A stretch of DNA of 64,000 nucleotides from Stomoxys calcitrans. Taxonomy: Eukaryota > Arthropoda > Insecta > Diptera > Muscidae. The stretch covers positions 182,425,424 through 182,489,423 of the forward strand of contig NC_081555.1 in assembly GCF_963082655.1 (NCBI RefSeq). The letters are read 5' to 3'. Positions 1 through 11,694 of the stretch are shown piece by piece. The notes below the pieces were generated by a model, which saw only the letters and a list, made by a program, of their open reading frames with translations, ran no database searches and was not told where the DNA came from. Each line of letters starts with the position of its first letter. Position 1 is the stretch's first letter. The position numbers were made by a program, and so were the translations under genes.

Positions 1-175
1 GTTCAATAGCTACCATTGTGGCTTCATGCCCAGCATGGTCTGAACGTGGTCTATGTCCTGATATTATTGCCATATTAACCGATCTCCCGATATAATTTCT
101 TGAGCCTCTTTTGTGCGAATTCCCTGTTGAAATTTGGCTGAAATTTTGCAATACGACTTATCTTAGGTTTGATTA
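1..175 (-). repeat. Family B repeat fragment
   Basis: Reads as the interior of a family B unit in reverse orientation: a block resembling ACCGATCTCCCGAT followed by TTCTTGAGCC and TTTGGCTGAAATTTTGCA, the same order as in the better copies at 19.7-20.4 and 55.7-56.8 kb. Both ends are missing, one because the window starts inside it. Confidence 0.7.
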
Positions 176-299
176 CATTTATGTGGCAGTCTGCCATTAG
201 GCTCACTTAGACGTTTTTGTCTATTGTGATACCACAAGAACAGGAGAATGAAGATGCCTTTTAGTTAATATCGTTCAACTAACCAGATTGCTTTAAAGA

Positions 300-1130
300 G
301 CCCAACGACTGGTGAATGTCCACATCTGCTAAATCAGACAAGTTCTCAAAGAAATGAGAACTCAGAGTAGCAGTCCTTTTGACTGATAGTGCGGGACACA
401 CACAGCAATTGGTCAATTACCCCTTCTTCCTCGACGTCCTCACATCTTCTGCAAAAAACTTAACTTGCTACCTTCAGTCTGTCAGTAGGGACCTCCCATG
501 ACGGTCATAATGACTGAGATGTCTATTCTAGTCCGCGACAGCAAAGCGATGAACCTCTTCAAGCCTAGATTCGGTCACATAATTTGGAGTGTTAACAATC
601 GCCACTTTGTGACCATCTGTCATTCGTTGCCCTTTGGGCCCGATCCTAATGACATAGCTTACTTGCCGCTAAAGGCACACTGACAAATTCCAGTTCCTCG
701 GAATGTGTAGGATTGTTCCTAGGCTCGCAAGATCGTCAGCTCTACAATACCCTAGGATATATATGTGGCAAGGCACCCAGAACAGGGAAATTTCAAACTT
801 TTTAGCCATCTCGATGAGAGATCTGCAACAGTCGAAGGCGATTTTTTTAAATTCAGAAATATGTTTCCAAGAGATTTATTGGCTGCTTGGCTGCCTGAGA
901 AGATATTTATGCCAATCGCCGTCATGACAATATATCTTAGTCATTCCACCACTTCTTTAGTTGTAAGGATCTCCGCTTGATACTCTCTGCAGTGGTCAAG
1001 TAACCTTCTCGATATGACCTGTCCTGGTTCTTCAGAGTACATGCCAAAGCCTATCTGGTCGTCTAGTTTGGAACCATCTATGCAACTTCTATGACCTAGA
1101 ATATCGTACACTGAAAAAAACTCTGTCTTA
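300..1130 (-). pseudogene. Non-LTR retrotransposon 3' fragment with decayed RNase H
   Basis: On the minus strand from about 1130 downward the translation resembles an RNase HI domain of an I/R1-type LINE: an IDGSKLDDQ block near 1085, then YQAEI near 970, a degraded SDSQAA block near 900, and a WVPCH...CRADDLA block near 710-765 that matches the usual WVPGH...ADxLA ending. It is clearly dead. The VVEW tryptophan codon is a stop (near 950), the catalytic Asp of the DSQAA block is Gly (FSGSQAA), and a frameshift sits at an A-run near 845. The sequence beyond, to about 300, fits the C-terminal tail. A second copy lies at 18.97-19.33 kb. Assignment to RNase H is from motif order; the clade is inference. 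Confidence 0.72.
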
Positions 1131-1195
1131 TTATACCCTCCACCATAGGATGGGGGTATATTAATTCCGTCATTCCGTTTGTAAAAACACAAACG
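1131..1195 (-). repeat. Terminal fragment of family A/B repeat
   Basis: Contains the closing block of the dispersed families: TATACCCTCCACCATAGGAT followed by GGGGGTATA, then TTCCGTCATTCCGTTTGT. It is wedged between the RNase H fragment and a SINE, so only about 65 bp survive. Confidence 0.75.
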
Positions 1196-1196
1196 C

Positions 1197-1508
1197 ACAT
1201 TGCAAATTTTACCCATTAACATTCCACAAAGGAACAGGAGCAAACTTCTCACATATCAATGAGTGCAGTCCGATTCAAGTTTAAGCTCAATGATAAAGGG
1301 CCTCCTTTTTATAGCCGAGTCCGAACGGCGTGCCGCAGTGCGACATCTCTTTGGAGAGAAGTTTTACATGGCACAGTACCTCACAAATGTTGTCAGAAGG
1401 GGAAACCACAGCTGAAATATTTTTTTTGCTGATTGTCTAGCCCGGATTCGAACCCAGGCGTTCAGCGTCATAGGCAGACATGCTAACCTCTGCGTTGCGG
1501 TGGCCTCC
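1197..1508 (-). repeat. tRNA-derived SINE, minus orientation
   Basis: Near full-length copy of the SINE found repeatedly here. Read on the minus strand, it starts with the tRNA-like head near 1505, has an A-box-like AACGCAGAGGTTAGCATG (1482-1499) and a B box GGGTTCGAATCC (1444-1455), then a body with CTCTCCAAAGAGATGTCGCA and a tail ending GTTCCTTTGTGG...TTGCAAT. A and B boxes are the internal RNA polymerase III promoter of tRNA-derived SINEs. No clear target duplication was found for this copy. Confidence 0.85.
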
Positions 1509-1537
1509 AGAAGAAAAATCTTATAATTAATTTTAAC

Positions 1538-3434
1538 AAGTAAAAAGGCGTTAAGTTCGGCCGGGCCGAACTTTGGATACCCACCACCTCGAGTATAAAC
1601 CACCTTTCATCAAAATCCGTTGAAAATTGCAAACCTTATGTCCCATAGCAGTTATATCGAAATATGATCCAATTTGTACCAAATACTAATAAGTACAAGT
1701 CATTGTTCAATTGTGTATAACAAAATATAGTAGATATATCTAAAAATAAACCGATCTGAACCATATATAACATGGATGTCGAAAAGCCTAACATAAGTCA
1801 CTGTGTCAAATTTCAGTTAAATCGGATTATAAATGCACCTTTCTTTGGGGCCAAGACTTTAAATAGAGATATCGGTCGTTAAGGCAGATATATCCAAATC
1901 TGGATCGATCTGAGAAAAATTGAAGAAGAATGTCGAAGGGCCTAACACAACTCACTGATCCAAATTTCGGCGAAATCGGACAATAAATGCGCCTTTTATG
2001 GCCCCAAAACCTTAAATCGAGAGATCGATCCATATGGCAGCTGTATCCAAATCTGGACTGAACTGAGCCAAATTGAAAAAGAATGTCGAAGGGCCCTACA
2101 CAACTCACAGTGCCTAATTTCGGCAACATCGGACAATAAATGCGCCTTTTATGGGCCCAAAACTTTACATGGAGAGATCGGTCTATGCAAATGCAAATTT
2201 TGCCCATGAACATTTCACTAAGGAACAGGGGCAAAGAGATCGGTCTATATGGCAGCTATATCCAAATCTGGAGCGATCTGAGTGAAATTGAAGAAGGATG
2301 TCGAAGGCCCTTACACAACTCACTGTCCCAAATTGCGGCGACATCGGACAATAAATGCGCTTTTTATGGCCCCAAAACCTAAAACCGAGTTATCGGTCTA
2401 TATAGCAACTATATCCAAATCTGGACCGATCGGCGCCGTAATGCAGAAGTATATCGAGGGTCTTAACCTAACTCACTGTCCCAAATTTCGGCGACATCGG
2501 ACAATAAATGCGCCTTTTATGGTTCCAAAACCTTAAATCGAGGGATCGGTCCATATGGCAGCTATGGAGCGATCTGAATGAAATTGAAGAAGGATGTCGA
2601 AGGGCCTAACACAACTTACTGTCCCAAATTGCGGCGACATCGGACAATAAATGCGCCTTTTATGGGCCCAAAACCTTAAACCGAGGGATCGGTCTATATG
2701 GCAGCTATATCCAAATCCGATCCGATCAGGGCCAAATTAGAGAACGGTGCCAAAGGGCCTAAGACAACTCATTGTCCCAAATTTCAGCAAAATCGGATAA
2801 TAAATGTGGCTTTTATGGGCCTAAGACCCTAAATCTGAAGATCGGTCTATATGGCAGCTATATCCAGACCTGGACCGATCTGAGAAAAATTGACGAAGGA
2901 TGTCGAAGGGTCTAATACAACTCGCTGTCCTAAATTTCAGCAAAATCGGATAATAAATGTGGCTTTTATGGGCCCAAAACCTTAAATCGAGAGATCGGTC
3001 TATATGACAGCTATATCCAAATCTGGACCCATCTGGGCCAACTTGTCGAAGGTCATAACACAACTCACTGTCCAAAATGTCATTTAAATCGGATAATAAA
3101 TGTGTATTTTACGGGCCTAAGACCCTAAATATGCCGATCGGTCTATATCAGGGCTATATCAAGATATAGTTCGATATAGCCCATCTTCGAACTTAACCTG
3201 CTTATGGACTAAAAAAGAATCTGTGCATAGTTTCAGCTCAATATCTCTATTTTTGAAGACTTTAGCGTGATTTCAACAGACAGACAGACGGACGGACATG
3301 TCTAGATCGTCTTAGATTTTCACGCTGATCAAAAATATATATACTTTATAGGGTCGGAAATGGATATATAGAGGTGTTGCAAATAGAATGACGAAATTAG
3401 TATACCCCCATTCTATGGTGGAGGGTATAAAAAT
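1538..3434 (+). repeat. Family A repeat, near complete
   Basis: Starts AACAAGTAAAAAGGCG, then the hairpin at 1553-1573 (arms AAGTTCGGCC / GGCCGAACTT), then TACCCACCACCTCG. The interior holds about eight units spaced about 150 bp apart; the block GGTCTATATGGCAGCTATAT recurs near 2025, 2240, 2393, 2547, 2691, 2845 and 2996. The 3' part has a CAGACAGACAGACGGACGGA stretch (3279-3298), an AATATATATACTTTATAGGG block and the terminus GGTGGAGGGTATAAAA. All reading frames within are accidental. It contains a 48-bp truncated SINE insertion. Confidence 0.85.
2187..2234 (-). repeat. 5'-truncated SINE insertion with 14-bp target duplication
   Basis: Forty-eight bases match only the 3' tail of the SINE (GCAAATTTTGCCCATGAACA...AAGGAACAGGGGCAA, minus orientation). 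It is flanked by exact copies of AGAGATCGGTCTAT at 2173-2186 and 2235-2248. Severe 5' truncation with a target duplication is the signature of LINE-driven reverse transcription. Confidence 0.88.
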
Positions 3435-5870
3435 CAATCATATGCCAGTTTGAGAGTCAAATATCCACCGTACAGTGGTTATTAAATGACATCTTATCTT
3501 CGAAATGAATTCTTAAATTCATATGACATTCCTCGGCTCAAGAATTGAGCATATCTGACCATTCATTCAATTAATTAAAAGTTTCTTGGGCATATTGTCC
3601 ACCACAATCGACATTTGCACAACACATCCAAATTGACAAACTGCAGTTTCATGTCAAGCCACAACACATTTCCTTTCTCAAAATAATTCTGCCTAAACCT
3701 CCAATAATAGTCTCAATAATTAATTATATTCACAATACTATGCAAGTAGTATGTTATGAAAAGGCCAGCTTTAGTTTGTTAAATATTCATAATTACAAAT
3801 TAATAATATGTGGTTGCATTCTCGGGGATAATAGGTTTTAAAATTTTAAATCTTTAACTGGGAACACGCCTACCCACTTGGCCTTCCTCGTTGGGCTAAG
3901 TATTGTTGCGTATATATTTAATTACATTAGCATCTGAATGGAAGTTTCTTAGTTGGGTGACTTAATTAATTACGCTTAGTATAGGCATTGGCCTTATAGG
4001 GGCCAACACAGGCACCCACATGCATATCAGGGCAAGGACTGCTATTTTTAATTGTAAACATATTGCAATGTAAGCACGTGGGAGAACGCGTGTGTATGTG
4101 TCTGTGTGTGTGTGTGTGTGAGTTAAATCACAAGGTTCATAAGTCATACAAGTTGTGACGATGCATCGTGGTGGTGGTGGTGATGTGTAATGATGTGGAG
4201 ACATACTTCTACGAAGCGCATGCCGTATGCGGCATATTCACGTGCATGCATGGATTGGTACTCTTGTGCTCTTCGGTTTGTGTCCGTGTGTCTCTGTGTT
4301 TGTGTCACTGAGTTATCTATCGTATAATTATCTACTTGTATCAATAAGTACTATCACATATAAATGAATGTATGTATGTATGTAAATCTGTATGTTTTCT
4401 ATGTATGTAAATAGATGTGTGTATTCTACATAATATATACATAAATATATATACGCGTTCGATATTAATGTGCGTGTGAGTGAGTGTATGAGAGTATGTG
4501 TTTTATTCATATTTAATTTGATAGTCCTTCTTTACCATCTCTACTCGACGTTGTTCATGTAATTTCTTTCGTATCTATTTAACATTGTGTGTATGTGTGT
4601 GTGTGTGTGTGTGAGTTTGAGTACTTTACAAGTACATACACATTAACATATTTAAGTATGTGTGTGCTTGCGCGCGAGTGTGGGTGTGTTGGTTGATATG
4701 TTTGTGTACATGCTATCTATAAAATACCAATGTTATTATTATTACTCATATAATCCTTAAAACAATAAATATGTACATATCAATGTATGTATGTATATAT
4801 ATGTATGTGAATATTTCATGTCTCCTGCCACTGTTTCTATCTCTCGTTCTCTCTCGATGTCTTTCTATCAACGTCTTTCATTATAACCTATGGATGTATG
4901 AGTGGGTGTGTATGTGTGCGAATATTATGTACGCATATTATTTTTTTTTTTTACTATTTTTGTTGTGTGTGAATGTTTTTGTTTTCATTTCAACGATTTC
5001 CATCTTCAATTATTTTTTATTTTATTTTGTCTTTTTGACTAATTATTTTCCATTGAAATTGACCAATAATATTATTGCAATATTGCCCTTGTTTATTTTA
5101 ATTTTTTCTTCTACGTTTGTGTTGATGCACTTTTTATCTCAAAACTCCACACTTTTAGCTCGACACTTTGATGATACTTTTCGTTTATAGTCTATAACGA
5201 ATAACTTGTCAAAACAAGCAATAATAAAAACAAAAAAATTAAAAAAAAAAAACTCTTGACCTTTTTTCGATGAGAAATCTATTCAATTCTTATATGGTTT
5301 ACGAAGATTTATGGTGTTGTATATTGGCTTAACTGTATACATTATCCACCTTGGGTAATGTTACGATAACACATTCAGCAAACTGGTGATGACTGTATGA
5401 AAAAAAGAAATGTTAACCATAAATTAACGTAATATACATAATAATCAACCTTAGGCAGCCCCATAGACGAATTGTCAAATGGACAGGCTGATCGACAGAC
5501 ATTTGCATATAAAAACACACCGTCTGATGGGTGTCCTTGTATTAATGAGACCAGAAAAACAAACATAGACCAATGTCGCAATGTGATATCTGACCATGTA
5601 CACATAATTTTTCCTTTTTTATTTTGAAAAAAATTTATAGCAAGACATGTGAGTGGAGAAAGAAGCATACACAAGCAGGGTTAAAAACGTACAAGCCGTA
5701 TCGAAATAGACAATTCAAAGGGATCCAAGGGATATATCGATAGACATAGTTTTGCTTATAGTTTCTAAGCCTTCTTCTCTTATGGTTTGATATCACTTGA
5801 GGTTCATTTACTATGTAAAAACCATTGAACATTATTTTAATCTAATTCTACTTCGATTATTAATAATTAC
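3435..5870. other. Low-complexity non-coding DNA
   Basis: No convincing gene. The stretch is AT-rich, with simple repeats: a (TG)n run at 4103-4120, another at 4595-4613, TATG-type repeats near 4370-4386 and 4780-4800, and poly-T or poly-A tracts near 4940 and 5238. Small ORFs are rich in Phe/Leu/Tyr or His/Thr and follow the simple repeats. It is probably intronic or intergenic DNA upstream of the transmembrane exon. Confidence 0.6.
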
Positions 5871-5956
5871 AACATGTAGAAAGGCGTTAAGTTCGGCCGG
5901 GCCGAACTTTAGATACCCACCACCTCGGGTATATATGTAATCCACTTTTCGTCAAA
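5871..5956 (+). repeat. Family A repeat, 5' part, split by an RTE insertion
   Basis: Carries the family A head: AAAGGCGTTAAGTTCGGCC, hairpin arms AAGTTCGGCC / GGCCGAACTT, TACCCACCACCTCGGGTATA. It breaks off after TTTCGTCAAA at 5947-5956 and resumes at 7826 with the same ten bases, so the two halves were one element. Confidence 0.88.
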
Positions 5957-7825
5957 GAATAGGATACCGCAGAACCAATCCCTGATGATGGTATAGAATG
6001 TTTACCTCCTAGTCAGAATGAAGTTCAAGTAGCAGTGATCCAACTTAATAACAACAAGGCAGCAGGGGCCGACGAGTTATCCGCTGAACTATTTAAACCG
6101 GAGGCGACCCCTGATAAGGCATATGCATAAGCTTATCTGCGCAATCTGGCAATCTGGGAACTGACACAAATAACATGCTGAGGATATGGAAAGAATATTT
6201 TACCCAACTGCTAGTGTCCGACATTGGTGGCGAAGAGGATACCGTTGAACCAATCAATGACGATGGTATAGAATGTTTACCGCCTAGTCAGAATGAGGTC
6301 CAAGTAGCAGTGACCCGACTAAAGAACAAAAAGGCAGTAGGAGCCGACGGGTTACCCGCTGAACTATTTAAGACCGGAGACGTCAAGCTGATAAGGCATA
6401 TGCATTAGCTTATCTGTGCAATCTGGGTAGAAGAACGCATACCCGATGATTGGAACATCAGCATACTATGTCCCGTACACAAGGAAGGAGACAAGACGGA
6501 ATGTGCCAACTAAAGAGTCTCCTCCCAATTGCATACAAGATACTCTCGAGCGTACTGTGTGAAAGATTAAAACCTAAAGTCAATGAGATAATTAGGCCCT
6601 ATTAACGCGGCTTTAGACCTGGTAAATCCACCCTGGACCAGATATTCACACTGAGCTAAATCCTGGAAAATACCCGAGAAGGACAAATCAACACCTACCA
6701 TCTCTTTGTTGACTACAAAGCCGCCTTCGATACTCCTTTACGTTGAAAGATAATTCAAGCCATGTCTGAGTTTGGTATCCCTGCAAAATTAATAAGACAG
6801 TGCAGGATGACACTTGCAGATACGCGTTCCTCAGTAAGAATAGGAAAGAATCTCTCCGAACCATTTAATACCAAACGAGGTTTCAGACAAGAATACAGCC
6901 TATCGTGGATCTCCTTAATATCCCGTTGGAGAAGATTATACGAGATGTAGATGTGAATAGATATGTCACACCAATCACAAGGGAACACATCCTACTCGAC
7001 TATGCTGACGACATCGATATCATAGGTCGGTCACCGGAAGTAGTAACTGCAGCCTTTGAAAGAATCGAAAGAGAGTTAGTGAAAATGGGTCTGGCAGTGA
7101 ATGGAGATAAGACGAAATGGATGGTTTCAACTCCCAAAAAGCCTTGCACAACCAAGCAGATAAAGCAAATGGAGAAAGTTGGGAACCACAACTTTGAGAC
7201 AGTCAGTAACTTTATCTACCTCGGCACCGCCGTAACCGAAACGAATGACACCAGTTTTGAGATTAAGCGAAGATTAATACTGGCAAACATATGCTACTTT
7301 GGACTAAGTAAGCAGTTTAAAAACAAAGGCCACCTCTCGACAGACAAAGATTACACTATATATATATAGACACTGATACTACCCGTGCTGTTATATGGTT
7401 CTGAAGCATGGGTACTTGTGACATCAGATGAGGCAGTGCTTGGAGTATTTGAGAGAAAGATTCTTCGTAAAATCCATGGACCAGTTTGCGTTAATGGAGA
7501 ATATAGGCGACGTATGAACTACGAGCTGTATGAGCTGTATGGCGACGATAGCATAGTTACACGCATCAAAATACAATGGCTACGTTGGCTAGGTCATGTT
7601 GTCAGAATGGATGAAGAAGCTCCTGCAAAGAAGTCTTTTTGAAGGCATAGACGGTGCAAACTGGGAAGACCAAAAACAAGATGGAAAACCAAGTGGTGGG
7701 AGATACCTCGAAACTTGGTGTTAGAGATTTTAGAATGAGCGCAGAAGATCGAGGCGCTTGGAACGCTATTCTACGTTCGACTAGTGGAACAAATATTCTG
7801 TTATAAACAATTAAAGAAACAGACC
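5957..7825 (+). pseudogene. RTE-like non-LTR retrotransposon, 5' truncated and decayed
   Basis: Broken reading frames carry reverse-transcriptase blocks in order: KAVGADGLPAELFK (about 6330-6371), a GDKTEC...AN block (6490), FRPGKSTLDQIF (6611-6646), VDYKAAFD (6710-6733), the polymerase core YADDIDIIGR (7002-7031), then the C-terminal blocks LPVLLYGSEAW (7381-7413) and RWLGHVVRMD (7582-7611). There is no RNase H, and the RWLGHVVRM-type ending is typical of RTE-like LINEs. Stops and frameshifts separate the pieces (for example after 6408, around 6540, 6900 and 7369). The first 190 bp (about 5960-6130) duplicate the segment at 6235-6415. Flanking 10-bp direct repeats define the insertion into family A. 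Clade is inference; retrotransposon identity is firm. Confidence 0.85.
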
Positions 7826-8662
7826 TTTCGTCAAAATCCGGTGAAAAATGCTTACCTTATGCCCCATAGCAGCTATGTCGAAATAAGTTCCGATTTGGAC
7901 CAAATATTAATTAGTACAAGTAATTGTTCAATTGTGCATAACTAAATTCGACACGGATGTCGAAAAGCCTAAAATAAGTCACTGTGTCAAATTTCAGTGA
8001 AATCGGATTATAAATGCGCCTTTTATGGCCCCAAAACCTTAAATCGAGAGATCGGTCAATATGGCAGCTATATCCCAATCTGGACCGATCTAAGACAAAT
8101 GTCGAGGGGCTTAACTAACTCACTGTCTCAAATTTCGGCGACATCGGACAATTAATGCGCCTTTTATGGGCCCAAAACCTTAAATCGAGAGATCAATCTA
8201 TATGGCAGCTATATCCAAAACTGGACCGATCTTTGTCCTATTGCAGAAGTATGTCGAGCGACCTAACACAATTCTCTGTCCCAAATTGTGGCAAAGTCGG
8301 ACAATAAATGAGGCTTTTATGGGCCTAACACCCTAAAATGTCGGATCGGTCTATATGGCAGCTATATCCAAATCTGGACCGATCTGAGCCAAATTGAAGA
8401 AGGATGTCGAATAGCCTAACACAACTCATTGTCCCAAATTTTAGCAAAATTGGATAATAAATTTTGCTTTTATGGGCCTAAGATCCTTAATCGGCGGATC
8501 GGTCTATATGGGGGCTATATCGAGATATCGAGGAATTTGTGCAAAGGTTCAGCTCAATATCTCTATTGTTAAAGACCCTAGCGTGATGTCAACAGACGGA
8601 CGGACATGGCTAGATCGTCGTAGATTTTTACGCTGATCTAGAATATATATACTCTATATAAG
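7826..8662 (+). repeat. Family A repeat, 3' part after the RTE insertion
   Basis: Resumes at TTTCGTCAAAATCCGGTGAA and continues through four or five family A units (CTATATCCAAATCTGGACCG near 8080, 8210, 8365) to the CAACAGACGGACGGACATGG block (8601) and AATATATATACTC. The usual closing GGTGGAGGGTATAAAA has been lost. Confidence 0.85.
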
Positions 8663-8700
8663 AATACAAATGTGACGCCGTCAATTCTAAATAACGCCTG

Positions 8701-8801
8701 GTATTATTTTGTTCGCATTATTGGCAAAGTGGGCTGTCTGATGTTAAATTGATACCAAATGGTATTACAAATCTTTGCCAATAATGCGAACAAAATAATA
8801 C
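8701..8801. repeat. Perfect 29-bp inverted repeat (hairpin)
   Basis: The arm at 8701-8729 (GTATTATTTTGTTCGCATTA... through GGCAAAG) is the exact reverse complement of 8773-8801, separated by a 43-base loop. It lies immediately behind the decayed end of a family A repeat. It may be a recent foldback duplication or a tiny inverted-repeat element. No coding sense is visible. Confidence 0.92.
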
Positions 8802-9394
8802 TGTATTTGACCACATGCACGCCAATTGTAAACGTTTTTCAGGTGGCTAGCCCGCACTCCCGCATTTTTTTACCACACAAATGGTTTTCATATGTATCTA
8901 TTTGTAGAGGATTCGTTGCCCTCCTCCCTACTCCTCCACCTTCCTCTCCTTCCCCCCTTTATGTACAGTGGTTGGCGCCCTTGATCGTTTGTCGTTGTCT
9001 TCCAGCTGTTTAAGGTATAACACTAAACAGTAGGGATATTCACGGCGTTACGAGAGTTAGTTTGAATGCCTCTTACTCACTGATTTCGTTTTACTACACT
9101 TCTGATTACCAGAGATTACAATTCATTTTGCCAAAATACGAGGGATATTTTCAAGTTTTTTTTTTTTTTTTGCCTATTAGGGCATAATTTTTCGTCAGTT
9201 TCTTTTTCGAGGTGAGCTAAATTGTCGAAGGGTCGGACTTTTTGGCGCTATGTTCCAAAGTTTATTATCATCGATCTGGGTAAGAACTCTGATCCACAGT
9301 ATTTTCATATTCCAGGGTATCACACTCCATCTCATTTTGTTTTCCACAAAGGTCTTGTGGAATAAGTACGTAACGTTGTAGTGTAATATCAAGA
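8802..9394. other. Non-coding spacer
   Basis: I see no gene. A short pyrimidine-rich stretch (8920-8965) and a T-run near 9158-9171 are the only notable compositions. Short ORFs on both strands show no recognisable motif. Confidence 0.5.
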
Positions 9395-11650
9395 GGCAGC
9401 AACACTTGGGCTCACAAGGCTCAGAATTTAATTCCGTTTGGATTAAATTTAGGATTAAAACATATGTACACTACAGCGGTCTTCTTTATAGAAGTCCCAA
9501 CTCGGAAAGGGAGGCCTCCTTAAGGGGCTGTAGGATAACCCTAATAGTGAAATTGTTAGTGATTTCAATGCCCACAACTCCTCCTGGCTTTCCCAATCGA
9601 TTGATTTATCGATACGACTCCAGACGGTCAATACGCCAAGCTTTTCAAAGATCAGAATAGGATAGTGCAACTAGTGAATGAACCGACACATAATTCATGT
9701 ATCGAAGGACACCAAAATAACATTCTTGACCTTTTCTTAACTTCACACCCTAAAAATTTTGAAGGTTATATCTTTCACCTCTTAATTATTCATCGTTTTT
9801 TTCGTATTCTGCTCTTCGCAGCGTCTTTTCCACAGCCCCGAGGTGGTCGACCGTAAAATACGAATGAGCACGTTGGGCAGAGCTAAACGAATTTTTCCAG
9901 CATTTCAATTGGCAACTTTGTTTTCTGGACTGTGGCATAAGTAGAACTTTGTGTGTCAAAGGAAAAGTTTATTCACGTACAGCGTCAATGTACTAAAGTA
10001 AGTAAAGTTGACAAACAGCGTCAATGTACTAGAGTTATTGCTTCTACGGGGGGAAACAAGATCTTTTGGTCATTTCTAAAAAGGGTGAAGCCTAACCCAT
10101 GGGCTATTCCAACTCTTGTTGAAGATGACCAAATATTCAAACATACTAGCCGAAATGTTTGCAGGGAATTCTTACTTGCTGATTAGCAGTCAACCACTCC
10201 CCGTAGCTGAAAGCATATCCGGTTCGATGCCTCGGAAGTGGAGTAAGGAAGGTACTTGCTGATCTCGACGTTAATAAATCCTCGGACCCGGATTGTATAT
10301 CGACAATTCTCCTTTGTAAGTGTTCTTCGACGCTTGCTCGACCTTTACGCAACCTTTTTAACCTTGCTTACCGTGTGGGAGTATTCCCGACGCGCTGGAA
10401 GGTTGCAAACATTCAGCTGATCCTCAAAAAGGATGAGGCTAACAACCCTGCGAATTACCGAACATTTGCGACATGCTCCGCCCTGTCCAAGATTATTGAG
10501 AGCATGATTAATCACCATCCACTGCCGTAGTTAGTGGTCGACAGTATGAAGTCCGTGGAAATCTCTCTACTGGAGACCTAATTGCATTTCTTTCGGAACG
10601 ATGGAGTCGCTCAACCCACCAGTTTGGTGAGAGTAAAGTCGTGACACTGGATATTGCATTTCATGGGGTCTGGCACGGTGCACTTTTATCAAAGCTACTC
10701 GCTTTTGGTGTCGGTAATAACTTCGTTCGATTTATATCGAGCTTTCCAGAGATCAAATTTTACGTATTGTTGAAGATGGGTCCGCCACAAGGCTCTGTAC
10801 TTTCACCCTCTCTTATTTTTACTTTTATTGACGATATATTGGTTCGGACCTCATATCCATTCATCTTATTCGCGGATGAAAAAATTCATATTCATTCGAC
10901 CATAGGCCAAGGGGCGCATTCTGTATTAGTTGATCTAATTAGATCTGTTAACCACTTATGAGTGGGGTAGAATAAACTGAGTTGACTAAAATACACGAAT
11001 GACGCAGTGCTGTCTTACAAGCGATTCGCGGACTCACTGCAACCTTCGATATTTATCGACGGTATGGAAATTCAACAATCAGATGCTCTTGATGTTCTGG
11101 GCATGAAGTGTGATGTCCGTTGGACAAGGCATGTATTCGAAGAGTCGAAAGAAGCATTCAAGTGTTTGGGCTTTTTTATTCGGTGCAAACCTTACATCAG
11201 GCCGAGGAAGGAATTTAACTCTCATATAGGGGATTGAGCTCCAGATTCCTCCTTGGAACTGCTAGACCGGCGATGTTGTTCACTGGAAACAGAAGGAATT
11301 CCATCTCTATTGCTTCTCTTGAAAATCGTCGGAATGTGGGTAGCGTTGCATGACCTGTGTTTCGAGAATATCCGCCTTCTTAGCCCTGATGTTGGCATAT
11401 TCACCAGGAATACAAGACTTTCCAGAAACTCATACTCATTTGTAATTGAATGATAAGTCGACCGTACCATGCAATACTAAGAAAATTCTTTTTTCGTCAT
11501 AACCACTCGTAAGTGGAATCGACTTTCGTTTAATGTGTTTCCCACCAACACCGACGTTTAGAAATTTAAAACGAGTATCTATAAACACTACTCCTTCTAT
11601 CCTCGATCCAAACTTTAACTTTCCAAATGCCAATATAATGCGTTGCATAT
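9395..11650 (+). pseudogene. Non-LTR retrotransposon (endonuclease + RT), decayed
   Basis: The broken translation keeps the domain order of a LINE ORF2. Endonuclease remnants are VHYSGLLYRSPNSERE (9475-9520), a FNAH-like block (9565), LVNEPTHN and NILDLFLTSHPKNF (9670-9760). RT remnants are NKSSDPDCI (10272-10300), the VFPTRWKVANIQ block (10381-10416), NPANYR (10445), ALLSKLLAFGVG (10681-10716), PPQGSVLSPSL (10783-10815), and FADEKI where FADD is usual (10870). C-terminal blocks follow: CLGFFIRCKPYIRP (11164-11205), SSLELLDR (11243-11266), and RNTRLSRNS (11406-11432). Many stops and frameshifts make it inactive, and the core Asp pair is altered (DD to DE). No RNase H is visible. The element probably ends near 11650. 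A jockey/CR1-like clade is inference. Confidence 0.8.
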
Positions 11651-11694
11651 ATAGAGGATATCTACTACAGGTTGATTACAAAAAAATGAAAAAA

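Noticed and set aside
1827..3075. Several repetitive open frames suggesting a tandem-repeat protein
   Set aside because: They follow the roughly 150-bp units of family A in both strands, are interrupted between copies and also occur in other decayed copies.
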